Assembly (NCBI RefSeq): GCF_900114535.1
Contig: NZ_FOTK01000007.1
Location: forward strand, 1-64,000
DNA: 64,000 nt
Reading direction: 5' to 3'
Source: Methylobacterium pseudosasicola
Lineage (GTDB): Bacteria > Pseudomonadota > Alphaproteobacteria > Rhizobiales > Beijerinckiaceae
Shown here: in pieces, positions 25,797-35,894 of the stretch
Position numbering within the stretch: the first letter of the stretch is position 1
How the letters are laid out: the number at the start of each line of letters is the position of its first letter
Program-made: the position numbers and the translations under genes
The notes under the pieces: generated by a model
The model's input: the letters and a program-made list of their open reading frames with translations, nothing else
Database searches by the model: none
Told to the model about the DNA's origin: nothing

Positions 25797-27300
25797 CCGG
25801 CACCACCAGATCGAGGATACGGGCGGAGGAGAGCACGCCGGGCAATCCGGCCCCGGGATGCGTGCCGGCCCCGACGAGGTACAGATTGCGCACGTCGCTG
25901 GAGCGGTTGTGCGGCCGGAACCAGGCGGATTGGGTCAGCACCGGTTCGAGGCCGAAGCCCGAGCCGCGGTAGCTTTGAAAGTCGTCCTGGAATTCCTGAG
26001 GCGTCGTCACCTTCGAGGTGACGATAGCGTCCGACAGACCGGGCAAAACGCTCGATTCCAGCATCTCTGCGATGCGGCGCCGATACGGCTCGGCAAGCGC
26101 GCGCCAATCCTGGCCGCCGGCCAGATTCGGCACCGGCGCCAGCACGTAGAAGGCGTCGCAGCCCGGCGGCGCCAGGCTCGGATCCGTGGCGGTGGGCCGG
26201 TGCAGGTAGAGGCTCGCATCCTCCGCCAAAACCTTGTGATCGAAGATGTCGGCGAGCAGCCCGCGATAGCGCGGCCCGAGCAGGATCATGTGGTGGGCGA
26301 CATCCGGGTAGCGCCGCTTCGTGCCGAAATACCAGACGAACAGGCCCATGGAGGAGCGCGCCCGCCGGAGCCGCCCGGGGCTCCAGCGCCGGGGCTTCGG
26401 CAGCAGCCGCGCATGCGTGACCGCCGAATCGGCGTTCGAGACCACGAGATCGGCCGCGATCGTCTCGCCGCTCGCGAGCTCGACGCCGGTGGCGGTGCCG
26501 TTCTCCACGCGGATGCGGGCGACATCGACGCCGAGCCGCACGCGCCCGTTCTGGCTGCGGATCAGGCGGACCAGCCCTTCGACCAGCTTGCCCGTGCCGC
26601 CCATGGCGAAATGGACGCCCCAGCGCCGCTCGAGATCGGCGATCAGGCAGTAGATCGCGCTCGCCCGGAACGGGTTGCCGCCGATCAGGAGCGGGTGGAA
26701 GCTGAACACCGTGCGCAGCCGCTCGTCGCGGATGAAGCGCGCCACCACGGCATGAACCGAGCGGTGGCCGGACAGGCGCAGCAGGTCCGGCGCGATCTTC
26801 AGCATCGAGCCGACGCTGCCGAACGGGACGTGGCCGAGCTGCTCGAAGCCGATCCGGCAGACGGCGCGGCTATGGGCCATGAAGCTCTCGTAGCCGGCGA
26901 CATCGTCCGGGGCGATGCGCGCCACCTCGGCACGCATCCGATCAGGATCGCCGCTGTACTCGAAGGTTTCGCCGTCGGCGAAGCGGATCCGGTAGAACGG
27001 ATCGATCGGTACCAGGGCGACATCGTCGGAGAGCCGGCGGCCGGCGAGCTGCCACAGCTCCTCGAAGAGCTGCGGCGCCGTCACGATGGTCGGCCCCGCG
27101 TCGAAAGTGAAGCCGTCCTGCCGGTGCACCCGGGCGCGACCGCCGGGCTGCTCCAGACGCTCCAGCACCGTAACGCGATAGCCTCGGGCCCCGAGCCGAA
27201 CCGCGGCGGCCAAGCCGCCGAAGCCGGAGCCGACGACAACCGCGTGCGGTCGCCGATCCGTCTCCTGCCGCTCGGTGTGCTCGACCGCGAGTGTCAACAT
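25777..27300 (-). CDS. crtI: Phytoene desaturase
   Basis: A 507-residue FAD-dependent carotenoid desaturase. The dinucleotide-binding motif VVVGSGFGGLAAAVRLGARG begins near residue 21, and the CrtI C-terminal signature NLYLVGAGTHPGAGLPGVLSSA is intact. It converts phytoene to coloured polyenes in the membrane. The only in-frame ATG upstream of the FAD motif lies inside a TGT-N12-ACA palindrome with no RBS before it, so the mRNA may be leaderless. First gene of the crtI-crtB-small protein operon. Confidence 0.88.
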   Translation of the reverse strand: MLTLAVEHTERQETDRRPHAVVVGSGFGGLAAAVRLGARGYRVTVLERLEQPGGRARVHRQDGFTFDAGPTIVTAPQLFEELWQLAGRRLSDDVALVPIDPFYRIRFADGETFEYSGDPDRMRAEVARIAPDDVAGYESFMAHSRAVCRIGFEQLGHVPFGSVGSMLKIAPDLLRLSGHRSVHAVVARFIRDERLRTVFSFHPLLIGGNPFRASAIYCLIADLERRWGVHFAMGGTGKLVEGLVRLIRSQNGRVRLGVDVARIRVENGTATGVELASGETIAADLVVSNADSAVTHARLLPKPRRWSPGRLRRARSSMGLFVWYFGTKRRYPDVAHHMILLGPRYRGLLADIFDHKVLAEDASLYLHRPTATDPSLAPPGCDAFYVLAPVPNLAGGQDWRALAEPYRRRIAEMLESSVLPGLSDAIVTSKVTTPQEFQDDFQSYRGSGFGLEPVLTQSAWFRPHNRSSDVRNLYLVGAGTHPGAGLPGVLSSARILDLVVPDARVSA

Positions 27301-27309
27301 AACTTGACA
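27292..27309. promoter_or_regulatory. PpsR/CrtJ-type operator at the crtI start
   Basis: The sequence TGTCAACATAACTTGACA is a TGT-N12-ACA palindrome (the larger arms GTGTCAAC and CTTGACAC match at 7 of 8 pairs). This is the known site of PpsR/CrtJ repressors of photosynthesis and carotenoid genes. On the minus strand a TTGCGC-N17-ATAGTG promoter-like pair lies just upstream, and the box covers its -10 side and the crtI ATG. Confidence 0.65.
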
Positions 27310-27376
27310 CTATGCCGGGGATTTTCCCGGGCGCAAGGCCGAAACGCGGGTTCGGCACGCCGGACCCGCGTTCCCC

Positions 27377-28876
27377 TCAGAACTCGCCGGCCAGACCGGC
27401 GCGGACGCCGACATTGCTCTCGCCTGCATAGGCGACGCCGGCCGTGACGGCGATCGGGACGCAGCAGGTCGGCAGCCGGTGCGCCACCGCGAGGCCGCCG
27501 GCCCATTCGCCGCGATAGGTCGCGCCGTTGGTCGCCCAGGTGGTCTTGCCGGGGGCCGAGGGCATCGGCGCCGTGGCCATTGCGATCGCCATGGCGACGC
27601 CCTGGCGGGCCTCCTTGCGGGTCTGGACGGCGTAGCGCTGCATCGTGTCGGTCTTGGCCTCCAGGTTGTTGACCTGGGACTGGACCGAATCGATCCGGTT
27701 GCCGAGGCCTGCGATGGTCGAGGGGCCGTAGGCCGAGGCGGCGAGGTTGCCGGCGGCGTCGGTGGTCACGAAATTCGTCGCGCCGCTCTGGGCCGCGGCG
27801 CTCGCCTGTGAGGCGATACCGGCCAGGGTGTAGGTGTTGGCGGCATTGCCGATCGCCACCTGATTGGCCTGCGTGGTCTTGACGTTGGCGCCGATCGCGA
27901 TCGTGTTCGCTTGGTTGGCGGCAGCGCCGTTGCCGAGCGCCACGCTGTTGTTGCCAGCTGCCGAGGCAGCCGCGCCGATCGCGGTGGAGCCCGTGCCGGT
28001 GGCCCCGGCGACGAAGCCGAGCGCCGTGCTGCCGGCCCCTGAGGCCGCCGAGGCGGTGCCGACCGCGGTCCCGCCCAACCCTTGCGCACTGGCGGCATAG
28101 CCGATCGCGATGCTGCCGGTATTGGCCGCAGCAGCGCCGGTGCCCACAGCCGTCGAGGCGCTGCCGGACGCGCTCGATCCGTAGCCGACCGCCAGGGCGT
28201 CGCCGCCGGTGGCGATCGGACCCGCCTGTCCGCTGGTGTTGTTGGCGGCGATTCCCGTGGCGCTGGAGAGTTGGGAGAGCCGCAGGTCGGCGATGAAGGT
28301 CTGGCCCTGGGACTGGGTGACGTTGCCGGTGACGATGTAGAGGCCACCTCCGGTGCCGCCACCGGTCCCGCCGCCTGTGCCTCCGCCAGTGCCGCCGCAG
28401 CCGGTTCCGCAGGTGCCCCCGGTGCCGGTGCCGCCGGTTCCGCCCGCAGTGCCGAGGGTCAGCCCTGTTCCAAGCAGGCCGTCACCCGGGCCGGTGGTGC
28501 CGACGAGGATGCCGGTGCCGAGCAAGCCGCCGCTGGTGGTGCCGACGTTCAGGCCGGTGCCGAGGAGGCCCGTGCCGGGGTTGGTGGTGCCGGCGGTCAC
28601 GCCGGTCCCCAGAAGACCGCCGCTGGTGGTGCCGACATTTAAGCCGGTCCCCAGGAGACCGTTGCCCGGGCTCGTGGTGCCAACGGAGAGACCGGTTCCC
28701 AGAATGCCGCCAGAGGTTGTATCGAGGGTTCCACGCAGAAGTTGCGCCTGCGCCGGGGCGACGACTGGGATCGCGAGCAGCGTACCGGCCAACAGCGGTG
28801 CGATCCGGCCAGCCGACCGGCGCAGGACGGCATGCGATGTCCGCGGCAGCGCCGGGACGTCGGTCGAGTTACGCAT
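27377..28876 (-). CDS. Trimeric autotransporter adhesin (YadA-like)
   Basis: A 499-residue surface protein. It has a signal peptide (LLAGTLLAIPVVAPAQA) and then an N-terminal region of LLGTG...VGTT repeats of alternating 16 and 14 residues. A glycine-threonine linker with two Cys follows, then a YadA head region (AIGYAASAQG, ALGFVAGATG, AIGAAASAAG, ALGNGAAANQ). A coiled-coil neck (IDSVQSQVNNLEAKTDTMQR) leads into a C-terminal YadA anchor barrel ending AGLAGEF with the terminal Phe typical of outer-membrane barrels. ATG 28876 was chosen for its GGAG six bases upstream; 28888 is an alternative. Confidence 0.85.
   Translation of the reverse strand: MRNSTDVPALPRTSHAVLRRSAGRIAPLLAGTLLAIPVVAPAQAQLLRGTLDTTSGGILGTGLSVGTTSPGNGLLGTGLNVGTTSGGLLGTGVTAGTTNPGTGLLGTGLNVGTTSGGLLGTGILVGTTGPGDGLLGTGLTLGTAGGTGGTGTGGTCGTGCGGTGGGTGGGTGGGTGGGLYIVTGNVTQSQGQTFIADLRLSQLSSATGIAANNTSGQAGPIATGGDALAVGYGSSASGSASTAVGTGAAAANTGSIAIGYAASAQGLGGTAVGTASAASGAGSTALGFVAGATGTGSTAIGAAASAAGNNSVALGNGAAANQANTIAIGANVKTTQANQVAIGNAANTYTLAGIASQASAAAQSGATNFVTTDAAGNLAASAYGPSTIAGLGNRIDSVQSQVNNLEAKTDTMQRYAVQTRKEARQGVAMAIAMATAPMPSAPGKTTWATNGATYRGEWAGGLAVAHRLPTCCVPIAVTAGVAYAGESNVGVRAGLAGEF
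28470..28710. repeat. Tandem repeats in the adhesin N-terminal region
   Basis: Five near copies of a 42 or 48 base unit, read on the minus strand as LLGTGLNVGTTSGG and LLGTGVTAGTTNPGTG and variants. The units alternate 48 and 42 bases, so they could expand or contract in frame. Confidence 0.7.
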
Positions 28877-29149
28877 CTGGGACTCCATTGCTGCGCGGCC
28901 CTGCAGATCCCGGCCCGGTCCTGAAATCCGGAGGGCGCTAGGCGGGTACAGGCACACCTTCTGGTAGAATGCTTAACACCAACTTTCGGTTGTATTGGTA
29001 ATCGTCACTTCGCGTCTGGCGCGGCATCCCCGGCAGCGACGTGGTGGGGGTTCCATTCGCCTCAGAAAACGCGCCTTTTCCCAGCGATATCCGCGCGAAC
29101 CGGGGGTATAGGGGCCACGCGCGCGCTGGCCGCAGGGAATGGACGTGTG
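28877..29149. other. Divergent promoter region of adhesin and fcl
   Basis: About 270 bases between genes facing apart. The stretch around 28965-29005 is lower in G+C and could hold promoters for both, but no site was clear enough to assign. Confidence 0.45.
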
Positions 29150-30121
29150 ATGGACGGGCGGGACAGGACCATCTTCGTAGCGGGCCACCGGGGCATGGTC
29201 GGATCAGCGATCGTGCGCCGGCTGCGGGAGCTGGGCTACGGACGGATCCTGACGGTTGATCGGCAGGCCCTCGACCTGCTCGACCAAGCCGCGGTCCGGG
29301 CCTTCTTCGCGGCGAACCGGATCGACATGGTCTATCTCGCCGCGGCCAAGGTCGGTGGCATCCACGCCAACAATGCCTACCCGGCCGAGTTCATCCACGA
29401 GAACCTGCTGATCCAGGCGAACCTGATCCACGCCGCGCATGTGGCGGATGTCGACCGGCTGTTGTTCCTCGGCTCGTCCTGCATTTACCCGAAGCACGCG
29501 GAGCAGCCGATGCGCGAGGACGCGTTGCTGACCGGGTTGCTGGAGCCGACCAACGAGCCCTACGCGATCGCCAAGATCGCCGGGATCAAGATGTGCGAGA
29601 GCTACAACCGTCAGTACGGGCGGCGCTACCGCAGCGTGATGCCGACCAACCTGTACGGGCCGAACGACAACTTCCACCCGCAGAACGCCCACGTCCTGCC
29701 GGCGCTGATGCGGCGCCTGCACGAGGCCAAGCAGGAGGGGCGCGCCTCCGTCACGGTCTGGGGCACCGGCCGGGCGATGCGCGAGTTCCTTCATGTGGAC
29801 GACATGGCCCGAGCCAGCGTGTTCGTGATGGAGCTGGACGACGCGGTCTATGCCGCCAACACACGGCCGGACCTGTCGCACATCAATGTCGGCACCGGCG
29901 AGGATTGCACCATTCGCGAACTGGCCGAAGCGCTGGCCCGTGTGATCGGCTACGAAGGCCGGCTCGACTTCGACGCGACCAAGCCCGACGGCACGCCGCG
30001 CAAGCTGATGGACGTGTCGCGCCTGCGCGCCATGGGCTGGCAGCCGGAGATCGGCCTGGAGCAGGGCCTGCGGCAGACCTATGGGTGGTTCCTCGAGAAC
30101 CACGCCACGCTGCGCGGCTGA
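29150..30121 (+). CDS. fcl: GDP-L-fucose synthase
   Basis: A 323-residue short-chain dehydrogenase-type epimerase/reductase making GDP-L-fucose from GDP-4-keto-6-deoxymannose. The N-terminus [18 protein letters not shown] binds [17 protein letters not shown] follows, and the catalytic set is SSCIYPK with Y-x3-K at [23 protein letters not shown] and the C-terminus match Fcl (WcaG). ATG 29150 directly follows a possible GTG start at 29147; AGGGA lies upstream. The partner gmd is not in the window. Two SGNH hydrolase genes follow closely, suggesting use of fucose in an acylated surface glycan. Confidence 0.9.
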   Translation: MDGRDRTIFVAGHRGMVGSAIVRRLRELGYGRILTVDRQALDLLDQAAVRAFFAANRIDMVYLAAAKVGGIHANNAYPAEFIHENLLIQANLIHAAHVADVDRLLFLGSSCIYPKHAEQPMREDALLTGLLEPTNEPYAIAKIAGIKMCESYNRQYGRRYRSVMPTNLYGPNDNFHPQNAHVLPALMRRLHEAKQEGRASVTVWGTGRAMREFLHVDDMARASVFVMELDDAVYAANTRPDLSHINVGTGEDCTIRELAEALARVIGYEGRLDFDATKPDGTPRKLMDVSRLRAMGWQPEIGLEQGLRQTYGWFLENHATLRG

Positions 30122-30163
30122 ACGCGATCACCGCACGACATCCGACCGGGTTGGAGAACCAGC

Positions 30164-31195
30164 ATGGCCCCGCGGGCCCCTGACGACGCCGAGCAGGCAC
30201 GACGGCGCAAGTTCCTGCGCGACTTCCACAATTTCGATTCGAACATCCGCTTCCCGGCGCCCTACACGCAGTTCGCTGGCAAGCCGCTGGCCCCGGCGGC
30301 AGGACAGGGTTGGCGCTACGACGCGCTCGGCTACCGGAACGACGCCCATCCGGAGGCGCGCCCAGCTTCCGAGACGCTGCGCGTCTTCGTTGTGGGCGAC
30401 AGCACGCTGGTCGACGGCCAAGTCTTCGCCGACACGATCCCGGGTCGCCTGGAAACCGGGCTGAAGCAGCGCCACGGCGCGGGCGCCCGGGTCTACAATT
30501 TCGGCGCGACCTCGGCCTGCCTGAACCAGATGATCGCCCTGATCACGACCCGGCTGATGGACCTCCAGCCCGACGTGATCTTCGTGCTCGGCGGCGCCAC
30601 GGACATCTTCCAGCCCTGGAGCTTCGATCCGCGCGCCGGCTACCCGTACCATCACTTCGCCCAGGAAACCTTGTACGACTACTTCTTCAACACGACGAAA
30701 ACGAACGCGGAGGCCGAGGACCTGTCCTACGACAGCCTGCAGGCGCTGATCTTCAACAGGCTCGACAACCTCCGGGCGCTGACGAACTGGCAGTCGGACA
30801 TCTGGGAATGGGAGGTGGTGCGCCAGTTCGAGCTGGCGCTGAAACGCCTCGCCCGCCTCTCGGGCGGCATCGGCGCGCCGGTGCGGTTCCTCCTGCAACC
30901 GGCCATCGTGCGCAAGACCGAGCGGGTCGGCGACGAGCAGAGCGCCGCCTCCGACGCGTTCCTGGCCTATCTCGACCGGCAATACACCCGGATCGAGCAG
31001 GTTCTCGGCCGGCTCGAAGCCGATGGCCTCGCGAGCGGGCTGTTTACGACCCGGGACCTGAGCCGGATCTTCGAGGCCGACATGCGCTTCCTGTTCACCG
31101 ACATCGTCCACGTCACCTCGGAGGGCCGCCAGGTCATGGCCGACAGGCTGGCCGACGAGGTCGCGGAGGTGCTCGGCCTTCCCGCGGAAGGCTGA
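30164..31195 (+). CDS. SGNH-fold hydrolase or acyltransferase, large
   Basis: A 343-residue protein of the SGNH/GDSL fold. The nucleophile block is VFVVGDSTLVDG (Ser near residue 81), the Gly block is YNFGATSACLNQ, the third block is VLGGATDIF where GxND is usual, and the Asp-His pair is in FTDIVHVTSEG near residue 317. No signal peptide is evident. It lies 42 bases after fcl and three before a second SGNH gene. Such enzymes add or remove acetyl groups on sugars; here that role is inferred from the neighbour. Confidence 0.7.
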   Translation: MAPRAPDDAEQARRRKFLRDFHNFDSNIRFPAPYTQFAGKPLAPAAGQGWRYDALGYRNDAHPEARPASETLRVFVVGDSTLVDGQVFADTIPGRLETGLKQRHGAGARVYNFGATSACLNQMIALITTRLMDLQPDVIFVLGGATDIFQPWSFDPRAGYPYHHFAQETLYDYFFNTTKTNAEAEDLSYDSLQALIFNRLDNLRALTNWQSDIWEWEVVRQFELALKRLARLSGGIGAPVRFLLQPAIVRKTERVGDEQSAASDAFLAYLDRQYTRIEQVLGRLEADGLASGLFTTRDLSRIFEADMRFLFTDIVHVTSEGRQVMADRLADEVAEVLGLPAEG

Positions 31196-31198
31196 GCT

Positions 31199-31882
31199 TT
31201 GGTCCGGCCGATCGTCTTCATCGGGGACTCAATCACCGAAGCCTGGGGCTTCCACCGGGCCACGACCTTCGCGGCCCACGACCTGATCCCGCGGGGCGGC
31301 TCCGGCCAGACGGCGCGCTGGATCACCATGCGGTTCCGCCGCGACCTCGAGGAGACCGGCGCGCAGGGCGTCCACCTGCTCTGCGGCGTCAACGATATCG
31401 GGCGCAACGAAGGTTTCTTCGTCCCAGCCGAGGAGATCGCCCGGACGCTGGCCAGCATGCTCGACGAGGCCCGAGCGATGGGCGTGGCAGCCTGGGTCGG
31501 CTCGATCCTGCCGGCCGCGCGGATCCCTTGGAATCCGGAGGTCCCGGACGCCCCGGCGATGATCGCCGCCGTGAACGCTTGGCTTCGGGACCACGCCCAC
31601 GAGCACGGCGCGACCTTCATCGACTACCATGCGGTGCTGACGGACGAATTCGGGGCGCTGCGCCGGGCCTACACCACGGACGGCCTGCATCTCAGCCCGG
31701 CCGGCTACAAGGCCATTGAGCCGCTGATGCTGGCGGCTCTGGGGCGGGTGGCAGCGGGGGATGCGGTTCAGGCGACCGGCGGTGCGACGCTGCTGAAATT
31801 CAAAGGGGCGCGCCTCGCGACGCTGGCAGTTGCGGCGGCGATTGTGATCGCTGGCGTGGTCCTCGTGCTGGCGCTGCGCTGA
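31199..31882 (+). CDS. SGNH/GDSL hydrolase with C-terminal membrane anchor
   Basis: A 227-residue GDSL esterase starting at TTG 31199, three bases after the previous stop. All four blocks are present: VFIGDSITEAWG (Ser near residue 11), the Gly block GGSGQTA, LLCGVNDIGRN and TTDGLHLSPAGY (Asp and His near residue 163). The C-terminus LATLAVAAAIVIAGVVLVLAL forms a tail anchor, placing the catalytic domain probably on the cytoplasmic side. It is more canonical than its upstream neighbour. Substrate unknown. Confidence 0.8.
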   Translation: MVRPIVFIGDSITEAWGFHRATTFAAHDLIPRGGSGQTARWITMRFRRDLEETGAQGVHLLCGVNDIGRNEGFFVPAEEIARTLASMLDEARAMGVAAWVGSILPAARIPWNPEVPDAPAMIAAVNAWLRDHAHEHGATFIDYHAVLTDEFGALRRAYTTDGLHLSPAGYKAIEPLMLAALGRVAAGDAVQATGGATLLKFKGARLATLAVAAAIVIAGVVLVLALR

Positions 31883-31938
31883 CGGGAAAGCGGGTTCGAT
31901 CGCATTCCTGTAGAGTGCAGGACCGCTCAAGCTTCAAA

Positions 31939-32054
31939 CCCGGCATCCTGGGGCCGCGAAGCGGAGCCCGGGATCCATAACCGCCGACAGGCAAGGTCTT
32001 GCGCCAACAGCGGATCTGGATTCCGCGCTCGCCTGCGGCGCCCCGGAATGACAG
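31939..32054. repeat. Paired palindromic repeat element
   Basis: Two imperfect palindromes, one at each end (around CCGCGAAGCGGAGCCCGGG and GCCTGCGGCGCCCCGG), joined by a short spacer. It lies between the convergent SGNH and ilvD genes. The element at 39500-39613 is a clear second copy in the opposite orientation. Confidence 0.8.
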
Positions 32055-32106
32055 TGCGTTCTATGCGAAGGCCGTTGTCTTCAGGATTGTCCGGCTCAAC
32101 AAAAAA

Positions 32107-33936
32107 TCACACCCGCCGCACCGCGCCATGGGCCGCGCTGGTGGTCAGCATCGCGTAGGCGCGCAGCGCCGTGCTGATCTTGCGCTTGCGCGGGCTCGCC
32201 GGCTGCCAGCCGGCGGCGTCCTGCTCGGCCCGGCGCCGCTCCAGCTCGGCGGGCTCGACCGCGAGACGGATGCTGCGGGCCGGGATGTCGATGGCGATGG
32301 TGTCGCCGTCGCGCACGAGGCCGATCAGGCCGCCCTCGGCCGCCTCCGGGGAGACGTGCCCGATCGACAGGCCGGAAGAGCCGCCGGAGAAGCGGCCGTC
32401 CGTGACCAGCGCGCAGGCTTTGCCGAGGCCCTTCGATTTCAGGTAGCTCGTCGGATAGAGCATCTCCTGCATGCCGGGGCCGCCGCGGGGGCCCTCGTAG
32501 CGGATCAGCACCACCTCGCCGGCCGTCACCTTGCCGTTGAGGATGCCGTCCACCGCCGCGTCCTGGCTCTCGAAGACCCGGGCCCGCCCCTCGAAGGTGA
32601 GGATCGAGGCGTCGACGCCCGCGGTCTTCACGATGCAGCCCTGCTCGGCGAGGTTGCCGTAGAGCACCGCTAGGCCGCCATCCTGCGAATAGGCGTGGGC
32701 GGCGTCGCGGATCACCCCGCCCTCCCGGTCGAGGTCGAGTTCGTCGAAGCGGGATTCCTGGCTGAACGCCACCTGGGTCGGCACGCCGCCGGGCGCGGCG
32801 CGGTAGAAGTTCTGGACCGAGACGCTCGGGTCGTTGCGCACGTCCCAGCGGGCGAGCGCCGCGCCGAGGGTCCCGGCCGAGACATTGCCGGTCTCGGTGT
32901 CGATCAGCCCGGCCCGGTCGAGCTCGCCGAGGATGGCCATAATCCCGCCGGCCCGATGGACATCCTCCATGTGGACGTTGGCCACCGCCGGGGCGACCTT
33001 GCACAGAACCGGCACCCGCCGGGACAGCCGGTCGATATCGGCCATGGTGAAGGGCACCTCACCCTCGTGGGCGGCGGCCAGCAGGTGCAGCACCGTGTTG
33101 GTCGAGCCGCCCATGGCGATGTCGAGCGTCATGGCGTTCTCGAAGGCGGAAAAACTCGCCACGGCGCGGGGCAGCACGCTGGCATCGTCCTGCTCGTAAT
33201 GGCGCCGGGCTAGATCGACGATCAGGTGTCCGGCCTCCACGAACAGCCGCTTGCGGTCGGCATGGGTCGCCAGCACCGAGCCGTTGCCCGGCAGGGCGAG
33301 GCCCAAAGCCTCGGTCAGGCAGTTCATCGAGTTCGCGGTGAACATGCCCGAGCACGAGCCGCAGGTCGGGCAGGCCGAGCGCTCGATTACCTCGACGTCT
33401 TCGTCCGAGATCCGGTCATCGGCCGCCGCGATCATGGCGTCGACGAGATCGACCTTCTTGGCGATGCCGGGCAGCTGGACCTTGCCGGCCTCCATCGGGC
33501 CGCCCGAGACGAACACCGTCGGGATGTTCAGCCGCAGGCAGGCCATCAGCATGCCGGGCGTGATCTTGTCGCAATTCGAGATGCACACCATCGCGTCGGC
33601 GCAGTGCGCGTTGACCATGTACTCGACGGAATCGGCGATCAGCTCCCGGGAGGGCAGCGAGTACAGCATGCCGTCATGGCCCATCGCGATGCCGTCATCG
33701 ACCGCGATGGTGTTGAACTCCTTGGCGACGCCGCCCGCCTTCTCGATCTCCCGGGCCACCAGCTGGCCCAGATCCTTGAGGTGCACGTGGCCAGGCACGA
33801 ACTGCGTGAACGAATTCACCACGGCGATGATCGGCTTGCCGAAATCGCCGTCCTTCATGCCGGTGGCGCGCCAGAGGCCGCGGGCGCCGGCCATGTTGCG
33901 GCCATGGGTGGTGGTGCGGGAACGATAGGCGGGCAT
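32107..33936 (-). CDS. ilvD: Dihydroxy-acid dehydratase
   Basis: A 609-residue iron-sulfur dehydratase of branched-chain amino acid synthesis, converting 2,3-dihydroxy acids to 2-oxo acids. The cluster and metal ligands are in [10 protein letters not shown] and [17 protein letters not shown], and the start [20 protein letters not shown] is typical of Ilv[14 protein letters not shown] sequence ([16 protein letters not shown]) and the C-terminus agree. ATG 33936 was chosen because everything upstream is non-conserved and overlaps the divergent ade promoter region. Confidence 0.95.
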   Translation of the reverse strand: MPAYRSRTTTHGRNMAGARGLWRATGMKDGDFGKPIIAVVNSFTQFVPGHVHLKDLGQLVAREIEKAGGVAKEFNTIAVDDGIAMGHDGMLYSLPSRELIADSVEYMVNAHCADAMVCISNCDKITPGMLMACLRLNIPTVFVSGGPMEAGKVQLPGIAKKVDLVDAMIAAADDRISDEDVEVIERSACPTCGSCSGMFTANSMNCLTEALGLALPGNGSVLATHADRKRLFVEAGHLIVDLARRHYEQDDASVLPRAVASFSAFENAMTLDIAMGGSTNTVLHLLAAAHEGEVPFTMADIDRLSRRVPVLCKVAPAVANVHMEDVHRAGGIMAILGELDRAGLIDTETGNVSAGTLGAALARWDVRNDPSVSVQNFYRAAPGGVPTQVAFSQESRFDELDLDREGGVIRDAAHAYSQDGGLAVLYGNLAEQGCIVKTAGVDASILTFEGRARVFESQDAAVDGILNGKVTAGEVVLIRYEGPRGGPGMQEMLYPTSYLKSKGLGKACALVTDGRFSGGSSGLSIGHVSPEAAEGGLIGLVRDGDTIAIDIPARSIRLAVEPAELERRRAEQDAAGWQPASPRKRKISTALRAYAMLTTSAAHGAVRRV

Positions 33937-34084
33937 TGCGCGGTTCAATCGGTTCAGAAGCGAATCTTTCAAAGGTGGGGGGCTTCTGCGCCCGCCGCCG
34001 CGGCGCTGCAAGCGTCGCCGGAGCGGGTGCGACCGTGGCATGCTCCTGGCAAATACCGGGATCGAACAGGGGCTGAGTCGCGCG

Positions 34085-35806
34085 ATGGACCGAGTGGATT
34101 TCCTGCGGCGCGCCATCGAGCAGGGTCAGGGCCGGACCGAGGCGGACCTCGTGCTCAAGGGCGGGCGCTTCCTCGACCTCGTCACCGGCGATCTCGTGGC
34201 CTCCGACATCGCCATCTGCGGCGATCGGATCGTCGGCACCTTCGGCAGCTATCGGGGCCGGCGTGAGGTGGACGTCTCCGGCAAGGTCGTGGTGCCGGGC
34301 TTCATCGACACGCACTTCCACGTCGAATCCTCGCTGATGCCGCCGCAGGAATTCGAGCGCTGCGTCCTGCCTCACGGCGTCACCACCGGCATCTGCGACC
34401 CGCACGAGATGGCGAACGTGCTCGGCACCGACGCCTTCACGTGGTTCCTGGCCTCGTCCGAGACCCTGGCCATGGACCTGCGGGTCCAGCTTTCCTCCTG
34501 CGTGCCGGCCACCGACCATCTGGAAACCTCGGGCGCGCGGATCGCGGCGGCGGAGCTGCTGGCCTTCGCCAGCCATCCGAAGGTCATCGGGCTCGCCGAG
34601 TTCATGAACTTTCCCGGCGTGCTCGCCGGCGACCCGGGCGCCCTGGACAAACTCGCGGCGTTCCAGGGCCGGCATATCGACGGTCATGCGCCGCTGCTGC
34701 GCGGCGCCGCGCTCAACGGCTACATCGCCGCCGGCATCCGCACCGAGCATGAGGCGACTACGCCCGAAGAGGCGATGGAAAAACTGTCCAAGGGGATGAC
34801 CGTGCTGATCCGCGAGGGCTCGGTCTCTAAGGACCTGCACGCCCTGGCGCCGATCCTGACCGACGCCACGGCGCCGTTCCTGGCCTTCTGCACCGACGAC
34901 CGGAACCCCCTCGACATCGCCGAGGAAGGCCATCTCGACTACGTCGTCCGGACCGCCATCGCGCTGGGCGCGCCGCCGCTCGCGGCCTACCGCGCCGCCT
35001 CGTGGTCCGCCGCCCGCGCCTTCGGCCTGCACGATCGCGGCCTCGTGGCGCCGGGCCAGCGCGCCGACCTCGTCGTGCTCGACGATCTTTTGGCGTGTCG
35101 CGTCGCGGAGGTGTTCAGCGCCGGGCGGCTCGTGGAGGATGCGTTGTTCGCGAATCGGCCCGCCATCGAGCCGATCGGCCGCTTGAGCCTGCGGGCGCGA
35201 CGGGTGACGGCGGCCGATTTTGCGGCCCCCGGCTCCGGGCCGTCCACGCCGGTGATCGGCGTGATGCCGGGCAAGATCATCACCCTGCGGCACGATCTGT
35301 CGCTGCCCTATGCGAACGGCGAGCGCCGGATCGACCTGGATCAGGACGTGATCAAGGTCGCGGTGGTCGAGCGCCACGGCAAGACGCCGCCGGGGGAGCG
35401 CGGCATCGGCGTGGCCTTCGTGAAGGGGTTCGGCCTCAAGCGCGGGGCCATCGCCTCCTCGGTCGGGCATGACAGCCACAACGTCACCGTGGTCGGCGCC
35501 GACGAGGCCGACATGGCCGTGGCGGTGAACAGGCTCGGTGCCATCGAGGGCGGTTTCGTCGTGGTCGAGGGCGGCCGGGTGCTCGCCGAGATCGCCCTGC
35601 CGGTGGCCGGGCTGATGAGCCTGCTGCCGTTCGATTCGATCCGCGCGTCGCTCGTAACCCTGCGGGCGGCGGCGCGCGGCCTCGGCGTCGTCCTGCCGGA
35701 GCCGTTCCTGCAGGTGGCGTTCCTGCCGCTGCCGGTGATCCCGCACCTCAAGATCACCGACAAGGGCCTTGTGGATGTCGACCGCTTCGCCTTGATTGAT
35801 CCTTGA
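34085..35806 (+). CDS. ade: Adenine deaminase
   Basis: A 573-residue amidohydrolase deaminating adenine to hypoxanthine in purine salvage. Metal and active-site motifs are [22 protein letters not shown]-like [21 protein letters not shown] and FCTDDRNP. The C-terminal domain has [17 protein letters not shown] as in other Ade proteins. ATG 34085 was taken as the start; the longer frame adds 15 residues without conservation. It is divergent from ilvD. Confidence 0.9.
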   Translation: MDRVDFLRRAIEQGQGRTEADLVLKGGRFLDLVTGDLVASDIAICGDRIVGTFGSYRGRREVDVSGKVVVPGFIDTHFHVESSLMPPQEFERCVLPHGVTTGICDPHEMANVLGTDAFTWFLASSETLAMDLRVQLSSCVPATDHLETSGARIAAAELLAFASHPKVIGLAEFMNFPGVLAGDPGALDKLAAFQGRHIDGHAPLLRGAALNGYIAAGIRTEHEATTPEEAMEKLSKGMTVLIREGSVSKDLHALAPILTDATAPFLAFCTDDRNPLDIAEEGHLDYVVRTAIALGAPPLAAYRAASWSAARAFGLHDRGLVAPGQRADLVVLDDLLACRVAEVFSAGRLVEDALFANRPAIEPIGRLSLRARRVTAADFAAPGSGPSTPVIGVMPGKIITLRHDLSLPYANGERRIDLDQDVIKVAVVERHGKTPPGERGIGVAFVKGFGLKRGAIASSVGHDSHNVTVVGADEADMAVAVNRLGAIEGGFVVVEGGRVLAEIALPVAGLMSLLPFDSIRASLVTLRAAARGLGVVLPEPFLQVAFLPLPVIPHLKITDKGLVDVDRFALIDP

Positions 35807-35811
35807 AATAG

Positions 35812-35823
35812 ATTGCGCGCAAT
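35812..35823. promoter_or_regulatory. Perfect 12-base palindrome upstream of ohr
   Basis: ATTGCGCGCAAT lies 72 bases before the ohr start and a few bases after the ade stop. Organic-hydroperoxide genes are usually controlled by the MarR-type repressor OhrR, which binds short palindromes near the promoter. No ohrR gene is adjacent, so assignment as an OhrR site is inference. Confidence 0.45.
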
Positions 35824-35894
35824 TTATCTCGGGGCTATGCAGGCGAGGAGACGGCCCTAGATGCCGACTCTCTTCCAGGAAACGAGAGTCTCCC

